From NCBI RefSeq assembly GCF_001183545.1, contig NZ_KQ236688.1, forward strand, positions 1,703,149 through 1,767,148: a DNA stretch of 64,000 nt, read 5' to 3'. This document shows positions 1-8,374 of this stretch, piece after piece. The translations under genes were made by a program, and so were the position numbers. Position 1 is the stretch's first letter. Each line of letters starts with the position of its first letter. The notes beneath the pieces are model-generated. The model was not told the origin of the DNA and did not search any database. It worked only from the letters and a program-made list of their open reading frames with translations. Source of the DNA: Cellvibrio sp. pealriver. Lineage in GTDB: Bacteria > Pseudomonadota > Gammaproteobacteria > Pseudomonadales > Cellvibrionaceae.

Positions 1-181
1 TCAGGAGTGTTTCCCTTCATGAGAACGAAGGCCACCAAATTATCAACAATCATCGGTGAGTTTATCTCTACACTCAACTAAAAAGGATTATAGACGAACT
101 TTATTTGAAACAAAGAGAAATGTGTATGATTTCCAATCAAAGCTACGGCTTTTTATTTCGCAAAATTATATCAAAGAAGGT

Positions 182-655
182 TTAAATGCCATTGCGCAAA
201 ATATTGAGCACATCTTGATCATGAGTCTTGGTGTTAACCTTGTCTAATATATGTGTCAATCGGCCCTCTTTATTAATTATGAAGCTCGTACGCAAAATCC
301 CCATGAATTCGCGCCCCATAAATTTTTTAAGCCCCCAAACGCCATACTGCTCAGCAACTGCATGATCTTCATCCGCTAACAAGTCGAAGTTCAGATCATA
401 TTTATCGGTAAACTTCTGCAGTTTTGCAGGCGCATCCGGGCTTATTCCTAATACCACAGAATCCAAAGAGTCAAATTCTGTGCGCGTATCTCTCACACCA
501 CAGGCCTGAACGGTGCACCCAGGAGTAGATGCTTTAGGATAAAAATAAACAACAACATTTTTTTTACCCTTGAAGTCCTTTAGACAAACATCGACACCAG
601 CCTGATTTTTCAATTTAAATGATGGAGCAAGATTACCAATTTTGGGGAAAGACAT
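182..655 (-). CDS. bcp: Thioredoxin-dependent peroxiredoxin (Bcp/PrxQ)
   Basis: This 157-residue protein is a full-length Bcp/PrxQ peroxiredoxin, which reduces hydrogen peroxide and organic peroxides in the cytoplasm using thioredoxin. The motif TPGCTVQACGVRD contains the peroxidatic Cys47 and, five residues later, Cys52, the resolving-cysteine spacing of E. coli Bcp. No signal peptide is visible. The gene starts 16 nt after the stop of the diguanylate cyclase gene on the same strand, so the two may be cotranscribed. No partner thioredoxin or dapA-type neighbour lies in the window. Family assignment is secure; substrate preference is not visible. Confidence 0.95.
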   Translation of the reverse strand: MSFPKIGNLAPSFKLKNQAGVDVCLKDFKGKKNVVVYFYPKASTPGCTVQACGVRDTRTEFDSLDSVVLGISPDAPAKLQKFTDKYDLNFDLLADEDHAVAEQYGVWGLKKFMGREFMGILRTSFIINKEGRLTHILDKVNTKTHDQDVLNILRNGI

Positions 656-671
656 AAAAACACCTTTTTAA

Positions 672-1373
672 TCACTGATCAGCGGTATCACCAAAAACGC
701 CAAAGAGCGCATCTTTTTCTTCAAGAGTAACTGTAGAGATAGTTTCGGTAGATTCAATCTGCGGACCTCTTACACAATTACGGCCAGCATGTTTTGCTTG
801 ATACAACCAAGCATCTACCCTTTCCAAAAAACCTTCCGGAGAATCACTGTGGTTTCCCCGAAATTCATCGACACCAATACTCGCAGTTATGGATATAGAC
901 TCTTGCCCGTACGGTAGTGGTGTAGAAGCTATAGTTTCACGCAAACGTTCAGCAACCTGCGATGCCTGACGCAGATCGGTATTCGGCAATAAAATAACAA
1001 ATTCTTCACCACCAAAACGACACGCCAAGTCAAGTTTGCGAAATGTTAATCCAATTAGTTTAGCGATATGCACCAATGCCTGATTACCAAGCTCATGCCC
1101 CCATCGATCATTAAACATTTTGAAATGATCGATATCGAGAACAATCAGGGATAACGGCTGAAAGGAACGGCGCGCACGCTCCATTTCAAGAGGCAAGGCA
1201 TCAGAAAAAAAACGATAATTATAGAGGCCAGTTAGCGCATCCGTTCTGACCTGTTCTTTTAAAGAATCTATTTCTTTACGTAGTAGCTCCAACTCCTGCT
1301 GGAATTTACATGGCGTATCCCCTTGCGCGCAAGATAGGGAAACCGAATCAATAAACGAATGGGATGAATCCAT
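672..1373 (-). CDS. GGDEF-domain diguanylate cyclase
   Basis: A 233-residue protein with a short N-terminal coiled-coil-like stretch (about residues 22-45) and one GGDEF domain (about 45-205). The active-site motif is GGEEF at 121-125, preceded by RKLD (112-115), which fits an RxxD product-inhibition site. It is therefore predicted to be an active cyclic-di-GMP synthase under feedback control. There is no membrane segment or recognisable sensor domain, so the input signal is unknown; the coiled coil may mediate dimerisation. The gene lies directly upstream of bcp on the same strand. Confidence 0.92.
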   Translation of the reverse strand: MDSSHSFIDSVSLSCAQGDTPCKFQQELELLRKEIDSLKEQVRTDALTGLYNYRFFSDALPLEMERARRSFQPLSLIVLDIDHFKMFNDRWGHELGNQALVHIAKLIGLTFRKLDLACRFGGEEFVILLPNTDLRQASQVAERLRETIASTPLPYGQESISITASIGVDEFRGNHSDSPEGFLERVDAWLYQAKHAGRNCVRGPQIESTETISTVTLEEKDALFGVFGDTADQ

Positions 1374-1480
1374 AAGTGTTGGTTTTTTTGAATGTCACAA
1401 CGTTAATAAATTGTCTTCAGTTTAGTTCAAATGGATACGATAACCAGAAATAATTTAAACCTTCTTTTTTGACTGATCAA

Positions 1481-1512
1481 ACTATAAAAGCCGTAAAAAC
1501 GGCTTTTATAGT
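1481..1512 (-). terminator. Intrinsic terminator after aguB
   Basis: A perfect 14-bp stem (1481-1494 with 1499-1512) closed by a four-base loop lies immediately after the aguB stop codon. Each arm carries a run of A or T next to GC-rich CCGT/ACGG, the usual look of a rho-independent terminator. It could work in both directions. Confidence 0.75.
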
Positions 1513-1514
1513 GG

Positions 1515-2426
1515 TCAATCCCGATATATCTTCAATAGGTCGCCATAATGGTCTATACGCCTGTCACGAAGATACGGCCACATCCTACGAACCTCTTCAC
1601 TGCGCTCAAGATCAACATCAACAACTACACTTTGCTCCTGATCGACCCCTGCCGTAAACAAAAACTCACCTTGTGGCCCAACAACAAAACTGCTGCCCCA
1701 AAATAATAATCCTTCACCGCCCGCAGGGTCTGGCTCATACCCAACACGATTCACACTAACAACAGGCAATCCATTTGCGATCGCATGAGCTCGCTGCACT
1801 GTAATCCACGCATCGCGTTGGCGAGCTTGCTCTGCTTTATCCTCACCTAATGACCAGCCTATTGCAGTGGGATACACAAGTAAATCAGCTCCAGCCATTG
1901 CCATCAGACGTGCAGCTTCTGGAAACCACTGATCCCAACACACCAATACGCCCAATTTTCCAACTGAAGTCTGGATTGGATGAAACCCTAGATCCCCGGG
2001 AGTAAAATAAAATTTTTCGTAATACCCTGGGTCGTCAGGAATATGCATTTTGCGATATTTACCTGCAATACTACCATCGCGTTCGATTACTACTGCAGTA
2101 TTGTGATGCAACCCGGTCGCACGCTTTTCAAAAAGCGAGGAAACAATAACCAAGTTTAATTCTTTTGCCAGTTCCCCCAATATTTGGGTGCTTGGCCCAG
2201 GAATATTTTCTGCAAGGTCAAAATGTTGTGCAATTTCTTGCTGGCAAAAATATAACCCGCGATGCAACTCTTGCAACACAATCAATTCTGCTCCTTGTCC
2301 AGCAAGCATCCTGATCTGCTGTAACGTTTTTGAAAAATTTGCATCCATATCTGCTGTGCAAGATTGTTGCACTACGCCAACCTTCAATGTCTTTTTGGCT
2401 TTATTCTGAGAGAAATTATTTTGCAT
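1515..2426 (-). CDS. aguB: N-carbamoylputrescine amidase
   Basis: A 303-residue nitrilase-superfamily enzyme that hydrolyses N-carbamoylputrescine to putrescine, CO2 and ammonia, the last step of the agmatine route to putrescine. The catalytic triad is visible as Glu53 (VLQELH), Lys126 (KYRKMHIPDD) and Cys163 (GVLVCWDQWFPE). The ATG at 2426 is chosen because it overlaps the aguA stop by one base (TAATG), typical of translational coupling; a longer reading frame reaches 2462 but would run into aguA. Neighbouring aguA supplies the substrate. A terminator follows. Confidence 0.95.
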   Translation of the reverse strand: MQNNFSQNKAKKTLKVGVVQQSCTADMDANFSKTLQQIRMLAGQGAELIVLQELHRGLYFCQQEIAQHFDLAENIPGPSTQILGELAKELNLVIVSSLFEKRATGLHHNTAVVIERDGSIAGKYRKMHIPDDPGYYEKFYFTPGDLGFHPIQTSVGKLGVLVCWDQWFPEAARLMAMAGADLLVYPTAIGWSLGEDKAEQARQRDAWITVQRAHAIANGLPVVSVNRVGYEPDPAGGEGLLFWGSSFVVGPQGEFLFTAGVDQEQSVVVDVDLERSEEVRRMWPYLRDRRIDHYGDLLKIYRD

Positions 2427-3493
2427 TACACCAACTCCAATGCCCCGTCGGGAATTTGCCACAACACGCCCTCTGGGATTTGCATAGTGATGCAGTGCAA
2501 ACTCCCGCCCTGCTCAATCAATGCTGAACAGGGAATGCCGAATACCTCATACCCCGGAAACGCCTGTGCAATTACTTCCAGAGCATCTTCATCCATAGGT
2601 AAATTATAAATAGGAACTAATACTGCTTCATTGATGATCAAAAAGTTGGCATACGTTGATGGCAAGCGCTCACCACTTTCCTCACCCAATACAACACCGG
2701 CCCACGGCAAAGGCAATAGTCGATAAGGTTGCCCTGCCGCATTTGTAAATGTTTTTAACTGCGCCTCCATTTTTTTCAGTTCGATGTAATGCTCATCGCT
2801 TTCATCGTCGCAGGCGGTATAAACAATTGTATTGTTAGGGCACAAGCGCGCTAATGTATCAATATGGCTATCGGTATCGTCACCCGCAAGATAACCATGA
2901 TCTAACCAGTTAATTTTTTGAACACCAAACGCAGATTTTAAACGTTCTTCAATGTCTTGTTTTGCCAATTCCGGGTTACGGTTTTTATTTAACAAACATG
3001 ATGATGTTGTTAATAAAGTACCCTCGCCATCGGTTTCAATTGAACCGCCTTCGAGTACCCACTCATGACTTTCAATTTGTGCGCAAGGGAAAGCATTTTT
3101 TGAAAAAAGCTGCCGTGATATTTGATCATCTAAATCATGAGGAAATTTATTTCCCCATCCATTGAATTTAAAATCAAGCAATTTAAATCCTTCAGGAGTG
3201 ATAACGGTTAATGGCCCATGATCTCGCGCCCAACTGTCATTGCTCATGCAGGGATATAGGTGAATGTACTCCAGCGGAGCTCCCATATCCTCAAGACGTT
3301 TACGCACTTCTTCGAGTTGCTCTTCAGGAACTGCAATAATGACATCGGCATAATCACAGATAACGGTCACCAATGCTTCATAGAGCTCGACCACATCATC
3401 CAAAATCCAATCCCATGGCGAGTTTTTATGTGGCCAAGTCAAGAGCACAGCATCTTGTGGCTCCCATTCAGCGGGCAGTCGTTGATTTGACAT
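2426..3493 (-). CDS. aguA: Agmatine deiminase
   Basis: A 355-residue guanidino-group hydrolase of the peptidylarginine-deiminase superfamily, converting agmatine to N-carbamoylputrescine and ammonia. Seen in the sequence: WARDHGP, the NGWGNKF region, HGYLAGDDTDSHID with family-conserved acidic and His residues, and the C-terminal GGSLHC with the predicted nucleophile Cys334. A GAGGA ribosome-binding site precedes the ATG by about six bases. The stop overlaps the aguB start. Agmatine would come from SpeA, encoded near 31 kb in this window. Confidence 0.95.
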   Translation of the reverse strand: MSNQRLPAEWEPQDAVLLTWPHKNSPWDWILDDVVELYEALVTVICDYADVIIAVPEEQLEEVRKRLEDMGAPLEYIHLYPCMSNDSWARDHGPLTVITPEGFKLLDFKFNGWGNKFPHDLDDQISRQLFSKNAFPCAQIESHEWVLEGGSIETDGEGTLLTTSSCLLNKNRNPELAKQDIEERLKSAFGVQKINWLDHGYLAGDDTDSHIDTLARLCPNNTIVYTACDDESDEHYIELKKMEAQLKTFTNAAGQPYRLLPLPWAGVVLGEESGERLPSTYANFLIINEAVLVPIYNLPMDEDALEVIAQAFPGYEVFGIPCSALIEQGGSLHCITMQIPEGVLWQIPDGALELV

Positions 3494-3516
3494 AAAAATT
3501 CCTCATTAAAAAACAA

Positions 3517-3540
3517 AATGGCCAGTGCTTGCTGGCCATT
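3517..3540 (-). terminator. Intrinsic terminator after the 183-aa lipoprotein gene
   Basis: A 9-bp stem (AATGGCCAG with CTGGCCATT) and six-base loop, read on the minus strand, is followed by TTTTGTTTTTT. It sits between the lipoprotein stop and the aguA start, so it separates the two transcription units. Confidence 0.8.
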
Positions 3541-3565
3541 ATAACAAAGCGGGACTCGCATTGAA

Positions 3566-4117
3566 TTATTGTGGAGAAATAGTCTCTTGTGCCGGCAACG
3601 AAATAACACTCTCTGTTGACGCTGAACTTGCCTGCGTAGCCTTCTGTAATTTGGAAGAAGATTCACCTACCTGCACTATTGAGGTAAGAGCTCTTGTAGA
3701 AACCCTGTCACTTTCATTCAATGATATATGTAACTGGATATAGTGCCGACCCGGCTCACGCACATGGATTGTTAAAGGAATGTGATACTCACCTGATGCA
3801 TCTGGTGAAAACTCAAATTGTGATTGCGTGGATATCAATTCAACGGTACCGCTTGAAGATACTGTTACTGTCATTAAACCCGTCGAAAACCCGGAAAGTA
3901 AATCGATACCATACTCATAAATGCCCGTTTTAGTCAGAAACAACGGCTGCGAATTTTTCAAGCTTACCGCAGCACCTGGTTTTCCCGGTGAATGTTGGTG
4001 TTTTGTTTGTGCATCCGATGACGGCATCTCTTTTGATATGGACGCCTGCTTACAGGCGACTAATACAATCACACTCAACAAACACATAACAGGATAAAAA
4101 ACGATTTTGCTCCACAC
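3566..4117 (-). CDS. Predicted lipoprotein of unknown function
   Basis: I do not recognise the family. A GTG at 4117 is preferred as start because AGGAG lies eight bases upstream and it falls 13 bases after the stop of the upstream gene; a longer frame to 4189 would overlap that gene. The resulting 183-residue protein begins with a hydrophobic helix ending in a lipobox-like LIVLVAC pattern (LSVIVLVAC), so it is probably lipid-anchored. The body contains a beta-rich stretch (GIYEYGIDLLSGFSTG ... GEYHIPLTIHVREPGRHYIQLHISL) resembling a small beta-sandwich of the pre-peptidase C-terminal type. It follows the metallopeptidase gene in one operon and may act with it; that link is inference. Confidence 0.7.
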   Translation of the reverse strand: MWSKIVFYPVMCLLSVIVLVACKQASISKEMPSSDAQTKHQHSPGKPGAAVSLKNSQPLFLTKTGIYEYGIDLLSGFSTGLMTVTVSSSGTVELISTQSQFEFSPDASGEYHIPLTIHVREPGRHYIQLHISLNESDRVSTRALTSIVQVGESSSKLQKATQASSASTESVISLPAQETISPQ

Positions 4118-4130
4118 AGCACAGACTCCT

Positions 4131-5843
4131 TTAATTTGATAACTGCATCTGCACATTAAAACACGCGGTAATATCATGCAGATTTTCATCTGTCATCACA
4201 CGCGCATCCACTAATTCAAGCACATAGGTACCGGCAGATAAAAACCGGGAAAGGCGTTCCTGATCAATTTCAGCCCCTTCCGCAATTGCCCTCAAAAAGC
4301 CGTTGGAATAAAGATATAAATCAGGGTCTGAGTCACCGGATTCGTCAGCTTCCTGGGCACTGAACTCATAGGTTCCCGCTGAAGCAATATTCACGACAAA
4401 AAATTGTGCGGTTGCTAATTTATTATAAGCACCAAATCGATTGGTACTGCATACATTAATAGGCGTATTGTCTGGCTGTATGATTTTATAAACCGGCAAA
4501 CTTCCTGCGTAGCCGCCGGAATTACTCTCACCCACCCCAAAAGTATCGGTAAGCGCGATATTTTGTTCACTCAATAAATTATTGAGGGTCGTAGTTTGAC
4601 TTGGCAACAGATTGCGTAATTCATCTGCAAATACATAAATTGATGTAAGCGCAGAACTCTGCGAGTATCCAGAAGACGTCATAATGTTAAAAATATCGGA
4701 AAAATCACGCATTGTTTTTCCAACACCGGATGTATAAAAATTATAAAGAATGGATTGTACCGAAGCCTCTGAATACCAACCGCGCACACTGTGAACTTTA
4801 CGGCTGACATCGCTCGAAAAACCACTGGATTGCAGCGTTCCACTTGCGTCGCGATAATCCGGATCATCCAACATCATGGCGGAAAACGCATTTGAAAAGC
4901 CTTCTGACATAGCCACGCGCATATCCATTTTGTCACCGTAAGCATGATCACCACCTATACTATCAGTCCGTGAAAATGCCGCCTCAAAGTAATGCCCCCA
5001 CTCATGCAAAATCACATGGCTGTCATATTCATCTGTATCGTTATTTTCATCCCCCAGGATATAAATCGCATCACCATTAAAATAACTGGTGCCAATTTCC
5101 CCCAATAATACATCGCCTTCGGCGGTTTTATTGTTAGGGCTCCAACGTAGCTCCAGCGATGGAAAATTGTGGGTGTTACCCGCTGCCATAACGCGTTCAA
5201 TTGCAATATAAACTGAATCCGCGATGGCAAAAGGTGCTGCAACGCGCGGTTGGGTATAGGCTGCACCTGTCCAACCGGAAGGCGCATGCAGATTCCGTAC
5301 AGCAGTGTTATCTGTTGCAGCAACTAAATTACCGTCCATTGCGTATAACGCATTATTATTGGTGTTATCGGTAACTTTAAAATCCCATGCGGGAGATTGG
5401 CTATTTCGTAACTGAGCCTTCGCACGCACTTTTACCGGCTTATCGCGCTCAACATTAAATGAATAGAAACCGTCGCTATTGGTAGTAGAAGAAAGTAATG
5501 TTTGATTATTTTCATCCAACAGTTCCACTAACAATCCCCTGCCAGGCTTTATTTCAACCGCAGGATAATTTAAACCAATGCGATTGGTATTATGCGGTAC
5601 ACGGTCGTAAGTAATTCGGCCATTGATTGTCACAAATGCAGATAACGATGAGCTGGATAACGAAGAACCAGCCATTGAAGATTGCGGCGATGATGACGTT
5701 TTGCTGTTAACTGGAACAGGATTTGATGAGCCGCCACCTCCACCACCGCATGCAATTAAACATAAACCCATCACACACAATATAAAGCGCTGCCACCGGA
5801 TCAATTCACCGTAAGCCGACTGTTTTTTTCCAACATGCAACAT
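4131..5843 (-). CDS. Lipoprotein zinc metallopeptidase (predicted)
   Basis: A 570-residue exported lipoprotein. The N-terminus has a hydrophobic segment ending in LCLIAC followed by six glycines and a Ser-rich linker. Residues around 70-150 look like a carboxypeptidase-regulatory-type beta domain (ITYDRV, DGFYSFNVERDKPVKV). The motif HEWGHYF near residue 279 is a classic HExxH zinc site, and the later SEGFSNAF may supply the third ligand Glu. The C-terminal part (GTYEFSAQEADESGDSDPDLYLY ... GTYVLELVD) resembles a pre-peptidase C-terminal domain. It is followed 13 bases later by another lipoprotein gene. The exact peptidase family and substrate are not recognisable. Confidence 0.75.
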   Translation of the reverse strand: MLHVGKKQSAYGELIRWQRFILCVMGLCLIACGGGGGGSSNPVPVNSKTSSSPQSSMAGSSLSSSSLSAFVTINGRITYDRVPHNTNRIGLNYPAVEIKPGRGLLVELLDENNQTLLSSTTNSDGFYSFNVERDKPVKVRAKAQLRNSQSPAWDFKVTDNTNNNALYAMDGNLVAATDNTAVRNLHAPSGWTGAAYTQPRVAAPFAIADSVYIAIERVMAAGNTHNFPSLELRWSPNNKTAEGDVLLGEIGTSYFNGDAIYILGDENNDTDEYDSHVILHEWGHYFEAAFSRTDSIGGDHAYGDKMDMRVAMSEGFSNAFSAMMLDDPDYRDASGTLQSSGFSSDVSRKVHSVRGWYSEASVQSILYNFYTSGVGKTMRDFSDIFNIMTSSGYSQSSALTSIYVFADELRNLLPSQTTTLNNLLSEQNIALTDTFGVGESNSGGYAGSLPVYKIIQPDNTPINVCSTNRFGAYNKLATAQFFVVNIASAGTYEFSAQEADESGDSDPDLYLYSNGFLRAIAEGAEIDQERLSRFLSAGTYVLELVDARVMTDENLHDITACFNVQMQLSN

Positions 5844-6035
5844 CCATTAATACCTGTGTATCAATACCTATGAAAAGTGGCGCTCGCTAGTGTGAAAACA
5901 CCCTATACAGCATAGTCACAATTCCCCCAAGACACCAAAAACACAGCCCATAAACGACAAAGGCAATGTCAGCAAAAGCACTATCAGCAAATAAAAAGAG
6001 CTGCTTATAATGCGCATCTATCCAGTGGAGGCTCC

Positions 6036-6554
6036 ATGTTTAAAATTCTGTTATTCGCAGTCATCGTAACCCTGATTATCATACTCAGCGCGCGCTATAA
6101 AAAAATGGATCCGACACAACAGCGCAAAACGCTCTGGCGTGTGGCGGCGGGCGTATTTCTTGGCATATTACTGGTTATGGTTGTCACCGGAAAAATGCAC
6201 TGGGTTGGCGCCGCACTGGGTGCGTTGATTCCGTTCATCCGCACCCTTTATGGCATAGCCAGTCAATTGTTACCCTTTTGGCTGAAACACAAAAAAAACC
6301 AACAACACTCTCAGGGAGCAAACACAGAACAACCTCCAGCATCAGCCACCGCCGCTATGCCTATCCATGAAGCACTGGATGTGCTGGGATTATCGGGCGA
6401 CATAGAGAAAGGCGATATTACCGAAGCCATGATTCAGGATGCCCATCGCCGACTCATCCAAAAATTACACCCTGATCGTGGCGGCAACGATTATCTCGCC
6501 GCAAAAATTAATCAAGCCCGCGATCTGTTACTGGAAAAAATCAAAGCTGGTTAA
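6036..6554 (+). CDS. Small membrane-anchored J-domain protein
   Basis: A 172-residue protein with an N-terminal hydrophobic segment (1-19), a second near 36-55 and possibly a third near 56-75, followed by a polar Gln/Ala-rich linker and a C-terminal J-like domain (about 107-172). The domain carries HPDRGGND, the HPD motif by which J proteins stimulate Hsp70 ATPase, and ends in KINQARDLLLEKI. This layout resembles the Tim14/Pam18-like bacterial J proteins rather than DnaJ, since there is no zinc finger or substrate-binding domain. It would recruit DnaK to the inner membrane. The client is unknown. Confidence 0.8.
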   Translation: MFKILLFAVIVTLIIILSARYKKMDPTQQRKTLWRVAAGVFLGILLVMVVTGKMHWVGAALGALIPFIRTLYGIASQLLPFWLKHKKNQQHSQGANTEQPPASATAAMPIHEALDVLGLSGDIEKGDITEAMIQDAHRRLIQKLHPDRGGNDYLAAKINQARDLLLEKIKAG

Positions 6555-7360
6555 TTCGCTGCTTTCAGTAACAAATGAATATAGCGGCCGAGAGATCGAT
6601 AAGGCTCTTGCTGGGAAAAATGAAGCTCCAATTGCACTAGTGTGTCAGGTTCGCGCTCCCGATGCTCCTCATTGAAAATGTAATCATGGAATACTCGTAT
6701 TCCGCTGTGCGCCAACACGTTTAATTGTTCATCAGCAATCCAATCAAGAACCTGCTCGGGCTCTAGTGGGTTGATAGGCGTAAGACTACCGCGCGAACCA
6801 CCATAATCTTTATTGATGATTTTTTTAAAGTTGGTGCGCAGTAAATTTTTGTAAATTAATGAATGGCGATTATAAAACGTTAGCGATAAGTATCCCTGTG
6901 GTTTTAAGTATCGCAACAAATATGGCAGCAAACTACGGGGCTCTTGCATCCATTCCATCACCGCGTGACAAATAACCAGATCAAATGCCGGTAAACCTGC
7001 AGGAAAATGTTGCGCTAAATCTTGTATCGCACAGTGAATCAGTTGCACACGATCAGCCAACCCCAAGGATTCGACTTGCTCTTGTGCTAACTTAAGCATT
7101 TCAGCAGAAATATCGCAGATCACGACATTATGACCCGCCTCCGCTAATTGCAGGGAAAACTGCCCTTGCCCGCCGCCTGCATCCAGAATTGTCCAACGAT
7201 CTTGCGCAGCATTAAATGGTTTTATCGGCAAATGCGCTTTGCAATCACGCTCCAACACCGCAAGACGGATATCGCCTTTTAACCCACCATAAATATTTTT
7301 TTTAAAACGTTTGGCCAAATCATCAAAGTTGCGATCCTGACCTGCCGGTTCTTTTGCCAT
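6551..7360 (-). CDS. cmoM: tRNA 5-carboxymethoxyuridine methyltransferase
   Basis: A 269-residue SAM-dependent methyltransferase. The N-terminus QDRNFDDLAKRFKKNIYGGLKG and the blocks LDAGGGQGQ, HAVMEWMQEPRSLLP, LSLTFYNRHSL and GIRVFHDYI match the E. coli CmoM (SmtA) pattern closely. CmoM methylates the carboxymethoxyuridine at tRNA position 34 to its methyl ester. The ATG at 7360 is chosen over the upstream one because the family starts just before QDRNFDD and because GGAAA lies in front of it. The stop overlaps the convergent J-protein gene by four bases; the start is divergent from the GIY-YIG gene with under 40 bases between. Confidence 0.92.
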   Translation of the reverse strand: MAKEPAGQDRNFDDLAKRFKKNIYGGLKGDIRLAVLERDCKAHLPIKPFNAAQDRWTILDAGGGQGQFSLQLAEAGHNVVICDISAEMLKLAQEQVESLGLADRVQLIHCAIQDLAQHFPAGLPAFDLVICHAVMEWMQEPRSLLPYLLRYLKPQGYLSLTFYNRHSLIYKNLLRTNFKKIINKDYGGSRGSLTPINPLEPEQVLDWIADEQLNVLAHSGIRVFHDYIFNEEHREREPDTLVQLELHFSQQEPYRSLGRYIHLLLKAAN

Positions 7361-7393
7361 ATAATTTCCAACAATTTTCCTACTGTGATGCAC

Positions 7394-7708
7394 ATGAATT
7401 CATCAACCAACTGGTTTGTATACATGATCCGCACCAGCGATGCGCAAGTGTACACCGGAATCACCACCGATATGGCGCGGCGCTGGCGTGAGCACGAATC
7501 CGGTAAAGCGGGGGCACGCTACTTCCGGGGGCGCAAACCAGTGCAGTTGTGCTATCTCGAAACCGGTCATGACCGTGCCAGTGCCAGTCGGCGCGAATAT
7601 GCCATCAAATCATTGAGTGCATCAGCCAAACGGGATCTGATTGCCAGCTGTAGCGAGCAAACACGGGTCGCCATTCTTGGTCATACATTGGGAGAGCTGC
7701 CACATTGA
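7394..7708 (+). CDS. GIY-YIG domain protein (YhbQ-like)
   Basis: A 104-residue single-domain GIY-YIG nuclease-fold protein of the YhbQ/UPF0213 type. Visible motifs are WFVYMIRT, VYTGITTD, the conserved Arg in RRWREHESG and the Glu in RREYAIKSLS. Start codons lie at 7385 (GTG), 7388 and 7394 (ATG); 7394 gives an N-terminus like E. coli YhbQ, but the ribosome-binding site is weak. The stop overlaps the next gene (TTGA), suggesting coupling. Biochemical role is not established from sequence. Confidence 0.88.
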   Translation: MNSSTNWFVYMIRTSDAQVYTGITTDMARRWREHESGKAGARYFRGRKPVQLCYLETGHDRASASRREYAIKSLSASAKRDLIASCSEQTRVAILGHTLGELPH

Positions 7709-8349
7709 CCAACGCTATTCAAAGTGCTGGCACAACGCCTAAAAGACTGGTGTGCCCTGGCTGCACAAGACCCCAACGCAATTGTATTTGTCGATTGGCA
7801 AGCCCTATCGACAATCGGGTGGAGGTGTTGGTATTACAGCACCCCGATGAAACCAAAAATGCAAAAAATACCGCTGGATTATTACTATTAAGTTTAAAAA
7901 AGAGCCAATATCATATAGGTGAGATGTTCACAGCAGAGGATCTGCACGACTGGCTCTTTGCCGGAAATAAATACCCCATATTGCTCTACCCTGATACACC
8001 GGATAGCGAAGCACGTGGCTTATGTATGCCGCAACCAGTAACACCGTATACACAATATTCCCCAGAGCAATTACGTTTGGTCATTCTGGATGGCACATGG
8101 CGAAAAAGCCGCAAAATGCTTTATCTCAACCGCAGCTTGCAGTCGCTGCCCCGCCTTACGCTAGGCACCACACCCGCATCCCTCTACAGCATCCGTAAAG
8201 CACACAGCGAAAATCAGCTTTCCACGCTGGAGGCAAGTTGTTACGCTCTACAGCAACTGGAACAGCAGCAAATTGACTATGCGCCGCTACTGCAAGCGAT
8301 GCAACGATTTGTCGCGCAGCAACGTACATTCATTCCTATCGATAATTGA
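7705..8349 (+). CDS. tapT: DTW-domain tRNA-uridine aminocarboxypropyltransferase
   Basis: A 214-residue DTW-domain protein. The N-terminal CPGCTRPQRNCIC is a cysteine cluster typical of the family, followed by VLQHPDETKNAKNT and the signature block LDGTWRKSRKML (the DTW motif, here GTW after Asp), then YSIRKAHSENQLSTLEA. E. coli TapT (YfiP) uses SAM to make acp3U at tRNA position 47; this is assigned by family. The start is a TTG overlapping the stop of the preceding gene, and no ATG lies near. Together with the neighbouring cmoM it forms a small tRNA-related cluster. Confidence 0.88.
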   Translation: MTNAIQSAGTTPKRLVCPGCTRPQRNCICRLASPIDNRVEVLVLQHPDETKNAKNTAGLLLLSLKKSQYHIGEMFTAEDLHDWLFAGNKYPILLYPDTPDSEARGLCMPQPVTPYTQYSPEQLRLVILDGTWRKSRKMLYLNRSLQSLPRLTLGTTPASLYSIRKAHSENQLSTLEASCYALQQLEQQQIDYAPLLQAMQRFVAQQRTFIPIDN

Positions 8350-8374
8350 ATATTCACAAGAGCCAATATTACTT

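Noticed and set aside
1..81. Open frame at the left edge (SGVFPFMRTKATKL ... ending at a TAA at 79-81)
   Set aside because: Only 26 codons are visible and no family pattern is seen; another frame is also open for part of it. It may be the tail of an upstream gene but cannot be supported.
56..247. Short plus-strand frame of 63 residues
   Set aside because: It overlaps the well-supported bcp gene and shows no ribosome-binding site or recognisable motif.
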